Part shown: piece after piece, positions 8,201 to 14,538 of the stretch
Position numbering within the stretch: the stretch's first letter is position 1
Layout: each line of letters opens with the position of its first letter
Origin: an uncultured Eubacteriales bacterium
GTDB lineage: Bacteria > Bacillota > Clostridia > Lachnospirales > CAG-274
NCBI GenBank assembly: GCA_902496345.1
Contig: CABVAP010000052.1
Span: 1 to 14,808 of the forward strand
Length of the DNA stretch: 14,808 nucleotides
Direction of reading: 5' to 3'
Made by a program: the position numbers and the translations under genes
Notes under the pieces: generated by a model
Seen by the model: only the letters and a program-made list of their open reading frames with translations
Databases searched by the model: none
What the model was told of the DNA's origin: nothing

Positions 8201-8357
8201 TAGTTCCCTCAACCTCTGCCGAAATAACTTGCTCATCACAGTCAATAACTTTGATACCGATAATATTTCCTGTTTCAAAATCTTGTTTACCTTTTATAAA
8301 AGTTTCGCCGTCTGAAATAAAAGCTCTAATTTTATATTCACTTAAATTATATTTCAT
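5202..8357 (-). CDS. SNF2-family helicase/ATPase with N-terminal SWIM zinc finger
   Basis: A double-stranded-DNA translocase of about 1051 residues (numbered here from the upstream TTG, which adds two). A SWIM motif, C76-x-C78-x4-C83-x-H85, lies near the N-terminus, followed by a long helicase-associated region (about 100-570). The SNF2 core has ELRDYQ (588-593), Walker A DDMGLGKT (614-621), DEAQ (714-717), LTGTPIEN (741-748), SLKAGGTGLNL (957-967) and RAYRFGQ (991-997). This layout is common in Bacillota SNF2 proteins, whose role is still unclear; chromatin-like remodelling, transcription or repair are proposed. I prefer ATG at 8357 to TTG at 8363, because the only SD-like sequence (GGGAT) is weak and sits too close to the TTG. 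It lies 39 nt after recJ and is probably cotranscribed with it. Confidence 0.93.
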   Translation of the reverse strand: MKYNLSEYKIRAFISDGETFIKGKQDFETGNIIGIKVIDCDEQVISAEVEGTRGKKYSVKIFFDENGELLNTICTCCHEKCRHTVSALFEAVRLQESNEEIVVEIEKKSVTKKLFNDFSKFGLKYKNIKANRNVSFYPYFAVTDLNRITVGFFIGVTIMQKIDNIFEFYQNMKNGGTYYINKNVGYQKEQIKKEYIKYIDFIGRQIENYNDFSENAEEILSRDCFELGKNGTDEFFSINQDDITYFDNNTFKTIHFENSKPDLSILFEKKDVGYRLYHKWNNFVFIEGLDFGYIIDNMNLYKIDKEKFEVLKSLSDTFIISENDEIIVTQNEVDRLISNVIPVLEENGFIKNVDETYKLFDISKPQAEFYFDSNKKTISVEIKFVFDKYSVFQNIFQSKIEEMLFDIGFEYKNGYLYEMKDDDDIYDLYNGNIEKVKKFGEVFLSENFENKKIKVYKNAMKEVRVYGGLLEIDFDLNDFDFSEAQKILEAYRLKKKYFRLKDGDFIDLKNSTLEPALEVIDSFELDKEDILENKISVPVYNAFYLNNVISKANYGIKTDNVYDELINRFKKIDKNGYSIPSGLNGELRDYQKKGFFWLKTLASFNFGGILADDMGLGKTIQVITLILSDLEESSEKNKSIVICPTSLIYNWKNEIEKFAPNLDCKVIAGNPELRHEMIANDEFTGVFITTYDLLKRDLDYYSDFEFKFIIADEAQNIKNPFTQNSKAVKMLKGEVRFALTGTPIENSLAELWSIFDFVMPTYLGSKKRFRMDFEIPIIKHENSSISSRLKNKTMPFILRRIKKDVLKELPEKSETVLYCDMQEKQRRIYTANLIEAKNDIQKFISDGEFDKKKMKILAYITRLRQLCCHPALFINDYDGGSGKLELVMETIKNVIESGHRVLLFSQFTSMLNIIKNELIKESIDFFYIDGKTNSAKRISMTERFNDGENDVFLISLKAGGTGLNLTGADVVIHFDPWWNPAVMDQASDRAYRFGQVRNVQVFYVVAKNTIEEKIIELQNKKKELVKSIISDDGEIAIGNMSKEDILSIFNE

Positions 8358-8396
8358 TTTCAATCAATCCCATTATAAATTATAGCTCAAAAATTA

Positions 8397-10166
8397 CTAA
8401 GCCTCTCTAAAATCTTTCACAATAAGTTGAATATTCTTATTACCATTATACTCGTTGATTTCGATTGTGTAAACAATATCAAAAATTAAATTTGAATTTT
8501 TAATATTTTCGGCAAAAATCTGCTGTAGCGTATCGTCATCAAATTTATTTTTAACATATTCATAAAACTTTTCGAAGCCTCTAAAACTTATCCCTTTAAT
8601 GCTGATACCATTCTCATCTTCAAAAATAAACTGTATAATATTTTTGTTAGCACCAACAAAACGCAATGCCTTAATATGAACATTTTTTGTTGCAAAAAGT
8701 GCTTCAGAATTTTCCTTACCGATAGGTCGCATCAGGTTAAGTTCTTCTGCCAATTCTATATTAATTTCACTAAAAGAGATAGCTCTATCTATTTTTATAA
8801 CTTCCGTAAGTTCTTTTTCTGTAAGCTTACAGTTTTCATTTAAGTTTTTTCGCAATATATCAATATTTTTGTGTTCAATAGATAAACCAGCAGCCATAGC
8901 GTGACCACCAAATTTTACAAATAAATCTTTATTAGCAAGTAAATTTTCAAAAATGTTATATCCATCAATAGACCTACCAGAGCCTTTGTCAAACTCTTCA
9001 CCTTTAGCAATAACGATAACGGGTCTATAGTATTTTTCTTTAATTCTTCCGGCAACAATACCCATAACACTCTCGTCAACATTTTCATCATACAAAACCA
9101 TTACTTTGTCATTTTTAATATCTGAATTTTCAATAGTATCGATTGCCCTTTCATAGGCTTCAACAGTAATTTTTTTTCTTTCTTCATTTATTTGTACAAT
9201 TCTTTCGGCCTTTTTAAGAGCCTCGTCATAATCCTGTTCAAGAAATAGCTCAACAGCCTCAATAGCACTTTCAATTCGCCCAGACGCATTTATGCAAGGC
9301 CCAATTATAAAACCCAAGGTTTCCTCTGTAATTTTCTTTTTCAAGCTCTGACATTCAAGTAGTGCTTTTATTCCAAGGTTCATTCTTCTTTGCGAATTTA
9401 ATATCCTAAGACCATTTCGCACAAAAATCCTATTTTCATCACATAAATCAACAATATCACAAACAGTTGCGATAGAAGCAAAAACAAATAGTTCTGCCTC
9501 ATCTTCAAGAGTATTTTCGGTATAATCAAAAAGAGCTTTCACAAATTTATAAGCCATACCACCAGCACAAAGCATTTTAAAAGGATATTGACATTTTTTT
9601 TGTTTACAGTCAATAACAGCGTCAGCTACAGGAATAATATCTTCCCCTGTTTCTTCCGATACAGTCGGTTCGTGGTGGTCAAGAACTATAAAGTTCATAC
9701 CAAGTTCTTTAATATATAAAGCCTCATCAATAGCAGCAATTCCGTTATCGCAAGTAAAAACTATGTCGCAACCTCTTTCTTTCATAACGGTGATGCAATC
9801 TTTGTTTAGTCCATAACCCTCGTATTTTCTGTTTGGAATATAATACTCAACACTGCACCCAAATTGCTTTAAAGCCTTATATAAAATGACAGTACTTGTA
9901 ACACCGTCAACATCATAATCGCCATATACAAAAATTTTTTTATTTTCATTTTTAGCGTCAATAATCGTTTTTACAGCTTTTTCAAGGTCTTTCATCAAAA
10001 ATGCGTTGTGCATAAGGGCAATTCTAGGTTTGATATATAACTCTGCATCTTTTTTAGAATAAATTCCTCTATTTCCAAGAATTTGAGCAAAAATTTCACT
10101 TATATTAAGTTCCTCTGCCATTCTTTTTGTATCAACAGTTTTTCTCTTTAAAGTCCAAATCGCCAT
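8397..10166 (-). CDS. recJ: single-stranded-DNA-specific exonuclease RecJ
   Basis: This 589-residue protein is of normal RecJ length. The DHH phosphoesterase motifs are complete: GDYDVDG (82-88), DNG (140-142), DHH (163-165) and GPCINASGR (289-297). The DHHA1 domain carries GGHAMAAG (420-427), and an OB-fold-like tail ends at FREA. RecJ degrades ssDNA 5' to 3' in the RecF pathway, base excision and mismatch repair, using Mn/Mg held by the Asp/His motifs. The start is the ATG at 10166, preceded by GGAGGG (complement of 10174-10179); a longer frame reaches 10205, but its 13 extra residues have no ribosome site and are unlike the family. It is the first gene of a likely operon with the SNF2 helicase and the 532-residue protein. 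Confidence 0.96.
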   Translation of the reverse strand: MAIWTLKRKTVDTKRMAEELNISEIFAQILGNRGIYSKKDAELYIKPRIALMHNAFLMKDLEKAVKTIIDAKNENKKIFVYGDYDVDGVTSTVILYKALKQFGCSVEYYIPNRKYEGYGLNKDCITVMKERGCDIVFTCDNGIAAIDEALYIKELGMNFIVLDHHEPTVSEETGEDIIPVADAVIDCKQKKCQYPFKMLCAGGMAYKFVKALFDYTENTLEDEAELFVFASIATVCDIVDLCDENRIFVRNGLRILNSQRRMNLGIKALLECQSLKKKITEETLGFIIGPCINASGRIESAIEAVELFLEQDYDEALKKAERIVQINEERKKITVEAYERAIDTIENSDIKNDKVMVLYDENVDESVMGIVAGRIKEKYYRPVIVIAKGEEFDKGSGRSIDGYNIFENLLANKDLFVKFGGHAMAAGLSIEHKNIDILRKNLNENCKLTEKELTEVIKIDRAISFSEINIELAEELNLMRPIGKENSEALFATKNVHIKALRFVGANKNIIQFIFEDENGISIKGISFRGFEKFYEYVKNKFDDDTLQQIFAENIKNSNLIFDIVYTIEINEYNGNKNIQLIVKDFREA

Positions 10167-10211
10167 ATAATTTCCCTCCAATGACCCGAATAGCCAACAA
10201 AACATAAATAA

Positions 10212-10249
10212 AGAGTCTCAAAATCAAAGTTTAATAATTTCAAGACTCT
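10212..10249 (-). terminator. hairpin between secF and recJ
   Basis: AGAGTCT (10212-10218) pairs with AGACTCT (10243-10249). Read on the minus strand, a T-rich stretch follows (10202-10211). It probably ends the secD-secF transcript, leaving room for partial read-through into recJ. The loop is long (24 nt), so it is of moderate strength. Confidence 0.55.
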
Positions 10250-10257
10250 CTATAAAA

Positions 10258-10287
10258 AGTATAAATTTAATTAATGTAATAGTTCAA
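10258..10287 (-). promoter_or_regulatory. candidate sigma-A promoter for the recJ operon
   Basis: On the minus strand TTGAAC (10282-10287), 18 bp, TATACT (10258-10263) lies directly after the secF stop. A transcript from it would begin close to the hairpin at 10212-10249, so that hairpin would lie in the recJ leader. The match is fair, but the region is very AT-rich. Confidence 0.3.
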
Positions 10288-11175
10288 TTATTTTTTAGCT
10301 TTTTTGAATGAATCAAACATATGCCATAATGAACCAACAAGGAATACAGAAGAGTAAGTACCACAGATGATACCAACTACAATAGGTAAAGCAAATTCTT
10401 TAATATCTTGAACACCGAAGATATAAAGTGCAGCGATAGTAAAGAAAGTAGTTAAAGAAGTATAGATTGAACGAGTCATAGACTGTAAAATACTTTTGTT
10501 CATAACTTCTTCACTGCTCTTAGAGTACATTTTTCTTTTGTTCTCACGAAGTCTATCAAAGATAACGATAGAAGCATTGATTGAGTAACCAAGAACAGTA
10601 AGGATAGCTGCAATAAAAGAGTTGTTTAAAGGAATTCTAAATATAGCATAACAAGCTAAAACAACTAATGAATCGTGAAGTAATGCGATAATACAGCTTG
10701 CACCAATCTTTAAATCTCTAAATCTTAAAGAAACATAGATAAGCATAACAAGACAAGAAACACCAACAGCCATAAAAGCTTTTTCTTGCATTTCGCCACT
10801 TATTGTAGCACTGATGTTTGTAACCTGAATATCATCGTTTTGAATTTCATATTTTTCACTTAATTTAGATTGAATTTCAGAAACTTTATCAGGTTCATTG
10901 TTTAAATCTCTAGTTTTAATGTTTACTCTAGTACTTTCAACTTTTTGAATTTGACCTTCTTCGCCAATAGCGTCTTTCATAATAGTAGCGATGTCGTCAT
11001 TGTTAAATTCTTTTTTAAGGTCAGCTGTGATAGAAGTACCACCAGCGAACTGAATGTCATAGTTAAAAAGACCATTACCTTCAGAATAATTATATGCCAT
11101 AAATCCAACGCCGATTAAAATAACAACGATTGAAATAGCAAAATAAATCATTTTATTTTTAATAATATTCATCAT
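10288..11175 (-). CDS. secF: protein translocase subunit SecF
   Basis: This 295-residue inner-membrane protein has six expected transmembrane segments: one near 9-28, then five between about 131 and 290. FAGGT (43-47) lies in the first extracytoplasmic domain, and GYSINASIVIFDRLRE is the conserved RND-type membrane motif. With SecD it uses the proton gradient to pull exported proteins out of SecYEG on the outer face. Two ATGs are adjacent (11175 and 11172); AGGAGG (complement of 11181-11186) is 5 or 8 nt away, so the second may be the real start. The ribosome site overlaps the secD stop codon, indicating coupled translation in a secD-secF operon. Confidence 0.96.
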   Translation of the reverse strand: MMNIIKNKMIYFAISIVVILIGVGFMAYNYSEGNGLFNYDIQFAGGTSITADLKKEFNNDDIATIMKDAIGEEGQIQKVESTRVNIKTRDLNNEPDKVSEIQSKLSEKYEIQNDDIQVTNISATISGEMQEKAFMAVGVSCLVMLIYVSLRFRDLKIGASCIIALLHDSLVVLACYAIFRIPLNNSFIAAILTVLGYSINASIVIFDRLRENKRKMYSKSSEEVMNKSILQSMTRSIYTSLTTFFTIAALYIFGVQDIKEFALPIVVGIICGTYSSVFLVGSLWHMFDSFKKAKK

Positions 11176-11184
11176 TCCAACCTC

Positions 11185-12459
11185 CTATTTACCGCCAAAA
11201 AACTTTGGATTTTTGACACCAACACCAACAAGAGCTTTAAGTATAAATCTAGTAATAACTAAAGCAGTAAACATAGATAAAACGATACCTAAAGCAAGAG
11301 TTTGAGCAAATCCTTTAATAGGGCCAGTTCCAAGCCAGAAAAGCACAAAACAAGCGATAAGAGTTGTAATGTTACTATCGAAGATAGCAGGGAAAGCTCT
11401 AGAGAAACCGTTTTGAACAGCAAGACGTAAAGTTCTGCCAGCTGCAAGTTCCTCTTTTATTCTTTCAAATATGATAACGTTGGCGTCAACTGCCATACCA
11501 ACAGAAAGAATGATACCAGCGATACCTGGTAAAGTAAGTGTAATATCAAGAGCATTTATGATAATAAGTTCAGCAGCTAAGTAAATAACTAAAGCCCAGT
11601 CAGCAGCAACGCCAGAAACTCTGTAGAAAATAATCATAAAGATAAATACAAGAGCGATACCAACGCAACCAGCAAATAAACTAGAAGAAAGTGAATCTTC
11701 ACCGAGTGTTGCACCGATTGTTTGAGACTCGATTGGTTCAAGTTTAAATGGTAAAGAACCAGAGTTAATAATACTAGCTAAGTTTGCAGCTTCATCTTTA
11801 GTAAACTGACCTGTAATAACGGCACTACCGTCTGTAATAGCAGAGTTTACAGTTGGAGAAGAAACAGCTGTGTTATCAAGTACTATGTGAATAGGTTTTC
11901 CGATGTTGTTTTGAGTGGCTTCTTTGAAAAGCTGAGTACCTTCAGAGTCAAATTTAAGACCAACACAGTATCTAGATGCAGATGTACTTTGTTGCTGGTC
12001 AGAGTTAATTTGAACGTTAGCTTCAGAAACTCTTTCACCAGTTAAAAGTACGTTACCCTGTGAGTCAACGAACTGGAGTACACCAGCAGCACCGATTCTT
12101 GAAATAACTTCATTTGCATTGCTTTCGTTAGGAATTTCAACACGAAGTCTGTCACCATTTTCAATAGAAACTTCACCGTCAGACCAACCTTGGTTATCAA
12201 GTCTGGTTCTAATCATAGCAGAAGCAGCATTCATATCTTCAGATGATGGATTATCAATAGTATTTCCGTTTTCATCTTGAGCTTCATAAACGACATAAAC
12301 ACCACCACTTAAGTCAAGACCTAATTTAATATTTTCTGCACTTAAAGTTTTGTTCCACCCCATATCAGGAATATTTATTCCAAAATAAGAAATGGCACTC
12401 ATACCTAATGCTACAACTAATAATACAAGAAGTATGAGATGATTTTTTTTACCTTTCAT
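11185..12459 (-). CDS. secD: protein translocase subunit SecD
   Basis: This 424-residue protein is typical of the shorter clostridial form. There is one N-terminal transmembrane segment (about 8-28), then LGLDLSGG (46-53) opening the large P1 extracytoplasmic domain. From about 260 come five membrane segments, including the hallmark GMAVDANVIIFERIKEE. It partners SecF in the late, proton-driven stage of Sec export. The start is ATG with GGGAGG (complement of 12471-12476). It is the first gene of the operon and sits behind a near-consensus sigma-A promoter and a leader of about 160 nt. The neighbouring SCIFF pair matches a gene order reported in many Clostridia. Confidence 0.97.
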   Translation of the reverse strand: MKGKKNHLILLVLLVVALGMSAISYFGINIPDMGWNKTLSAENIKLGLDLSGGVYVVYEAQDENGNTIDNPSSEDMNAASAMIRTRLDNQGWSDGEVSIENGDRLRVEIPNESNANEVISRIGAAGVLQFVDSQGNVLLTGERVSEANVQINSDQQQSTSASRYCVGLKFDSEGTQLFKEATQNNIGKPIHIVLDNTAVSSPTVNSAITDGSAVITGQFTKDEAANLASIINSGSLPFKLEPIESQTIGATLGEDSLSSSLFAGCVGIALVFIFMIIFYRVSGVAADWALVIYLAAELIIINALDITLTLPGIAGIILSVGMAVDANVIIFERIKEELAAGRTLRLAVQNGFSRAFPAIFDSNITTLIACFVLFWLGTGPIKGFAQTLALGIVLSMFTALVITRFILKALVGVGVKNPKFFGGK

Positions 12460-12621
12460 CTTTAAAAGTTCCTCCCTTTTAAATTCTTAAAAATAAATTA
12501 GAATTTTTAGAAATTTATTTTTATCGGCTCTAACCTATGTGGTAAGAAGCAGATTTAATAATACAGAATTTCGAGAAATTCATAAAGTTTCATATAAATT
12601 TTTCAAAAACAACCCATATCA
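12460..12621 (-). promoter_or_regulatory. secDF 5' leader with two hairpins
   Basis: About 160 nt separate the predicted transcription start from the secD ATG. GAATTT (12566-12571) and AAATTC (12576-12581) form a 6-bp stem with a 4-nt loop. Closer to the gene, a 12-bp AT-only stem (12488-12499 with 12512-12523) lies just upstream of the ribosome site. No known riboswitch motif is recognised. Confidence 0.35.
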
Positions 12622-12627
12622 TATTAC

Positions 12628-12656
12628 ATTATATAACTTAAATACAAAAACGTCAA
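12628..12656 (-). promoter_or_regulatory. sigma-A promoter for secD-secF
   Basis: On the minus strand TTGACG (12651-12656), 17 bp, TATAAT (12628-12633): a one-mismatch -35, ideal spacing and a perfect -10. Start near 12621. A 14-bp palindrome, ATTTTTGCAAAAAT (12671-12684), lies 14 bp upstream of the -35 and could be chance in this AT-rich DNA or a binding site. Confidence 0.8.
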
Positions 12657-12697
12657 CAATAAAATTGTACATTTTTGCAAAAATCACCAAAAATAGA

Positions 12698-12715
12698 GTT
12701 TTATTTGTATAAAAC
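12698..12715 (-). terminator. probable terminator after scfB
   Basis: GTTTTAT-TTGT-ATAAAAC is a perfect 7-bp stem with a 4-nt loop, 31 nt past the maturase stop. On the minus strand it is followed by CTCTATTTTT. The stem is AT-rich, so efficiency is uncertain. Confidence 0.45.
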
Positions 12716-12746
12716 TTGTCAATTAACAATAAATAAAAACAAGATT

Positions 12747-14096
12747 TTATTGTTCAGCAGCTTTCATCATTATAGAACATTCAGTTCTTTTTCTTTGAAG
12801 TTCACAACCTATTTCGTAAGGAGTTATTAAGTCACCGTGAGTATTGTATGAGTTAGCAACACAGCCACCGCTACAATAGAATTTTGCCCAACATTCTTTA
12901 CATTTAGGTTTTGAGTAAACGTTGCAGTTTTCAAAATTACAACGAATATCGTCTTTAACTACACCTGTATCAACGTCACCCATTTTAAATTGCTCCATAC
13001 CAACGAATTGATGACAAGGATAGAGGTCACCCTCAGGAGTAACAGCAAGGTATTCAGTACCAGAGCCACAACCAACAAGACGTTTAGTAACACAAGGGCC
13101 ACCTGTTAAATCAATCATAAAGTGGAAGAAATTAAAGTCTTTACCCTCTTTTTTTCTTTTAAGCATTTCTTTTGCAAGTTTTTCATATTCTTCAAAAATA
13201 ACAGGTAAATCTTCTTCTTTGAGAGCATAGCTTTCTTTTTCGTCAGCAACAACAGGCTCAACAGAAATTTGTTTAAATCCTAAATCAGCAAGATGAAGAA
13301 CATCTTCAGAGAAATCAAGATTGTTTCTTGTAAAAGTTCCTCTTACATAGTAGTCAGTCTGGTTTCTGCTTTCAGCAAGTTTTTGAAATTTAGGGATAAT
13401 AGTATCATAAGAACCTTGTCCACCTGCTCTAACACGCATTTTGTCGTTTACTTCTTTTCTTCCGTCAATACTTAAAACAACATTGTGCATATTTTGATTG
13501 ATATATTCCTGAATTTCATCGTTAAGTAAAATACCATTTGTTGTAATAGTAAATCTAAAGTTTTTGTTATTTTCTTTTTCGACACTTCTAGCGTATTCAA
13601 CAATTTGTTTAACAACACCAAAGTTCATAAGAGGCTCGCCACCAAAGAAATCGACTTCAAGATTTCTTCTAGTTCCAGATGCTTTAATAAGGAAATCAAT
13701 AGCTTTCTTTCCAACTTCAAAACTCATCAAAGAACGTTTTCCGTGATATTCGCCCTCTTCTGCAAAACAATATTTACATTTAAGGTTACAATCGTGAGCG
13801 ATATGAAGACATAAAGCCTTAACAACAGGGTTTCTTCTTTCAATTTTAGGAATAACCTCTTCGTAAATATCTTCGGAATAAAGTAAGTCCTCTTTTTCAA
13901 GCTCAACTATTTCACTGTAAGCCTCATTTATTTCGTCTTGAGTATATTTATCTTTCAAAATTTCAAGAATTTCATCTTTACTTTTTTCTTTGTAGTAATC
14001 AAGAACATCATATACGGCATCGTCAACAACGTGAACTGCACCACTGTTTACATCAAGTACAATATTATAACCGTTCATACTGTATTTGTGTATCAT
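12747..14096 (-). CDS. scfB: radical SAM SCIFF peptide maturase (thioether-forming)
   Basis: This 449-residue radical SAM/SPASM enzyme belongs to the SCIFF-maturase family (CteB of Clostridium thermocellum is a studied member). Residues 1-80 form a RiPP-recognition-like N-terminal domain. C103, C107 and C110 (CNLKCKYC) bind the SAM-cleaving 4Fe-4S cluster, with FGGEP at 151-155. The SPASM region supplies C343, C361, C386, C391, C399, C402, C408, C412 and C431 for auxiliary clusters. It installs Cys thioether cross-links on the SCIFF precursor encoded just upstream. The start is ATG with AAAGGAG (complement of 14106-14112). A terminator lies between precursor and enzyme genes, so expression depends on read-through or on an unrecognised promoter. 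Confidence 0.97.
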   Translation of the reverse strand: MIHKYSMNGYNIVLDVNSGAVHVVDDAVYDVLDYYKEKSKDEILEILKDKYTQDEINEAYSEIVELEKEDLLYSEDIYEEVIPKIERRNPVVKALCLHIAHDCNLKCKYCFAEEGEYHGKRSLMSFEVGKKAIDFLIKASGTRRNLEVDFFGGEPLMNFGVVKQIVEYARSVEKENNKNFRFTITTNGILLNDEIQEYINQNMHNVVLSIDGRKEVNDKMRVRAGGQGSYDTIIPKFQKLAESRNQTDYYVRGTFTRNNLDFSEDVLHLADLGFKQISVEPVVADEKESYALKEEDLPVIFEEYEKLAKEMLKRKKEGKDFNFFHFMIDLTGGPCVTKRLVGCGSGTEYLAVTPEGDLYPCHQFVGMEQFKMGDVDTGVVKDDIRCNFENCNVYSKPKCKECWAKFYCSGGCVANSYNTHGDLITPYEIGCELQRKRTECSIMMKAAEQ

Positions 14097-14119
14097 AAAA
14101 ATTTTCTCCTTTCAAGTTT

Positions 14120-14134
14120 ATTGCTTTTAGCAAT
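14120..14134 (-). promoter_or_regulatory. small hairpin just before the scfB ribosome site
   Basis: ATTGCT-TTT-AGCAAT forms a 6-bp stem with a 3-nt loop, directly after the T-run of the upstream terminator and 7 nt before the scfB Shine-Dalgarno sequence. It may protect the 5' end of a processed scfB message or tune its translation. Confidence 0.35.
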
Positions 14135-14159
14135 AAAAAAAACTGATTTAAAAAATCAG
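14135..14159 (-). terminator. intrinsic terminator between scfA and scfB
   Basis: CTGATTT (14143-14149), loop AAA, AAATCAG (14153-14159); on the minus strand the 7-bp hairpin is followed at once by eight T. This is a textbook intrinsic terminator placed after the precursor gene and before its modifying enzyme, which would lower enzyme output relative to substrate. Confidence 0.8.
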
Positions 14160-14192
14160 CCACCGACAAAATAGCTAAATTGTATTAAAAAT

Positions 14193-14300
14193 AAAACTGA
14201 AAAAAGCAAGGCAAAAAACTTTTGTATAGGCTATACCTAATTTTGAGAGCATAAGCAAATCAAAAATAAAGACCACAGCAAAAGTTTTTCACCCAGTTTT
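14193..14300. repeat. long imperfect inverted repeat in the scfA-scfB gap
   Basis: AAAAACTTTTG (14214-14224) pairs perfectly with CAAAAGTTTTT (14279-14289). As minus-strand RNA the stem extends four more pairs including two G-U. After a 10-nt bulge, AAAACTG (14193-14199) pairs with CAGTTTT (14294-14300). The 54-nt interior holds GTATAG-G-CTATAC (14224-14236). No coding sequence is present. It could be a structured RNA domain in the 3' region of scfA or an interspersed palindromic repeat of this genome. Confidence 0.6.
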
Positions 14301-14321
14301 CAGCAATCCTTTACAGCGAAA

Positions 14322-14465
14322 TTATTTGTTGCTTTCGCAAGACTGGTTAGCTACTGTACAAGAAGTTTTACAAGCAGACTGACAAGAAGTTTGACATTCG
14401 CCACAACCACCTGTTGCAACAGTATTTTTAAGTAATTTTGTGTTTAAAGTTTTAATATGTTTCAT
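14322..14465 (-). CDS. scfA: SCIFF ranthipeptide precursor (six cysteines in forty-five)
   Basis: A 47-residue peptide beginning MKHIKTLNTKLLKNTVATGG, with exactly six cysteines at 21, 24, 28, 32, 36 and 43 and ending CESNK. This is the near-invariant SCIFF family of Clostridia, a ranthipeptide whose cysteines are cross-linked to residues through thioethers by the adjacent radical SAM enzyme. In CteA the mapped link is, to my recollection, Cys32-Thr37; C32 and T37 are both present here. The mature role is uncertain; signalling functions have been proposed. The start is ATG with AGGAGGG (complement of 14473-14479). It is transcribed from its own strong promoter and closed by a terminator before scfB. 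Confidence 0.96.
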   Translation of the reverse strand: MKHIKTLNTKLLKNTVATGGCGECQTSCQSACKTSCTVANQSCESNK

Positions 14466-14509
14466 TTCAAAACCCTCCTAATTTTTTATATTTTTTGATA
14501 TGCCAGCAT

Positions 14510-14538
14510 ATTATACCACAAAAATTTAGTTTTTGCAA
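14510..14538 (-). promoter_or_regulatory. extended -10 sigma-A promoter for scfA
   Basis: On the minus strand TTGCAA (14533-14538), 17 bp, TATAAT (14510-14515), with TG at the extended -10 position. Start near 14503 gives a short leader of about 38 nt. This is one of the strongest promoter matches in the window, in keeping with abundant SCIFF mRNA. Confidence 0.75.

Noticed and set aside
10167..10205. N-terminal extension of RecJ by 13 residues
   Set aside because: The extension overlaps the GGAGGG ribosome site for the ATG at 10166, has none of its own, and is unlike RecJ N-termini.
12488..12523. 12-bp AT stem as a terminator
   Set aside because: It has no G-C pairs, lies in the secD leader just before the ribosome site, and no T-run follows on the minus strand.
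13938..14174. Plus-strand ORF over the scfB start and spacer
   Set aside because: It is antisense to the well-supported maturase gene and crosses the scfB ribosome site and terminator; the composition is that of a shadow frame.
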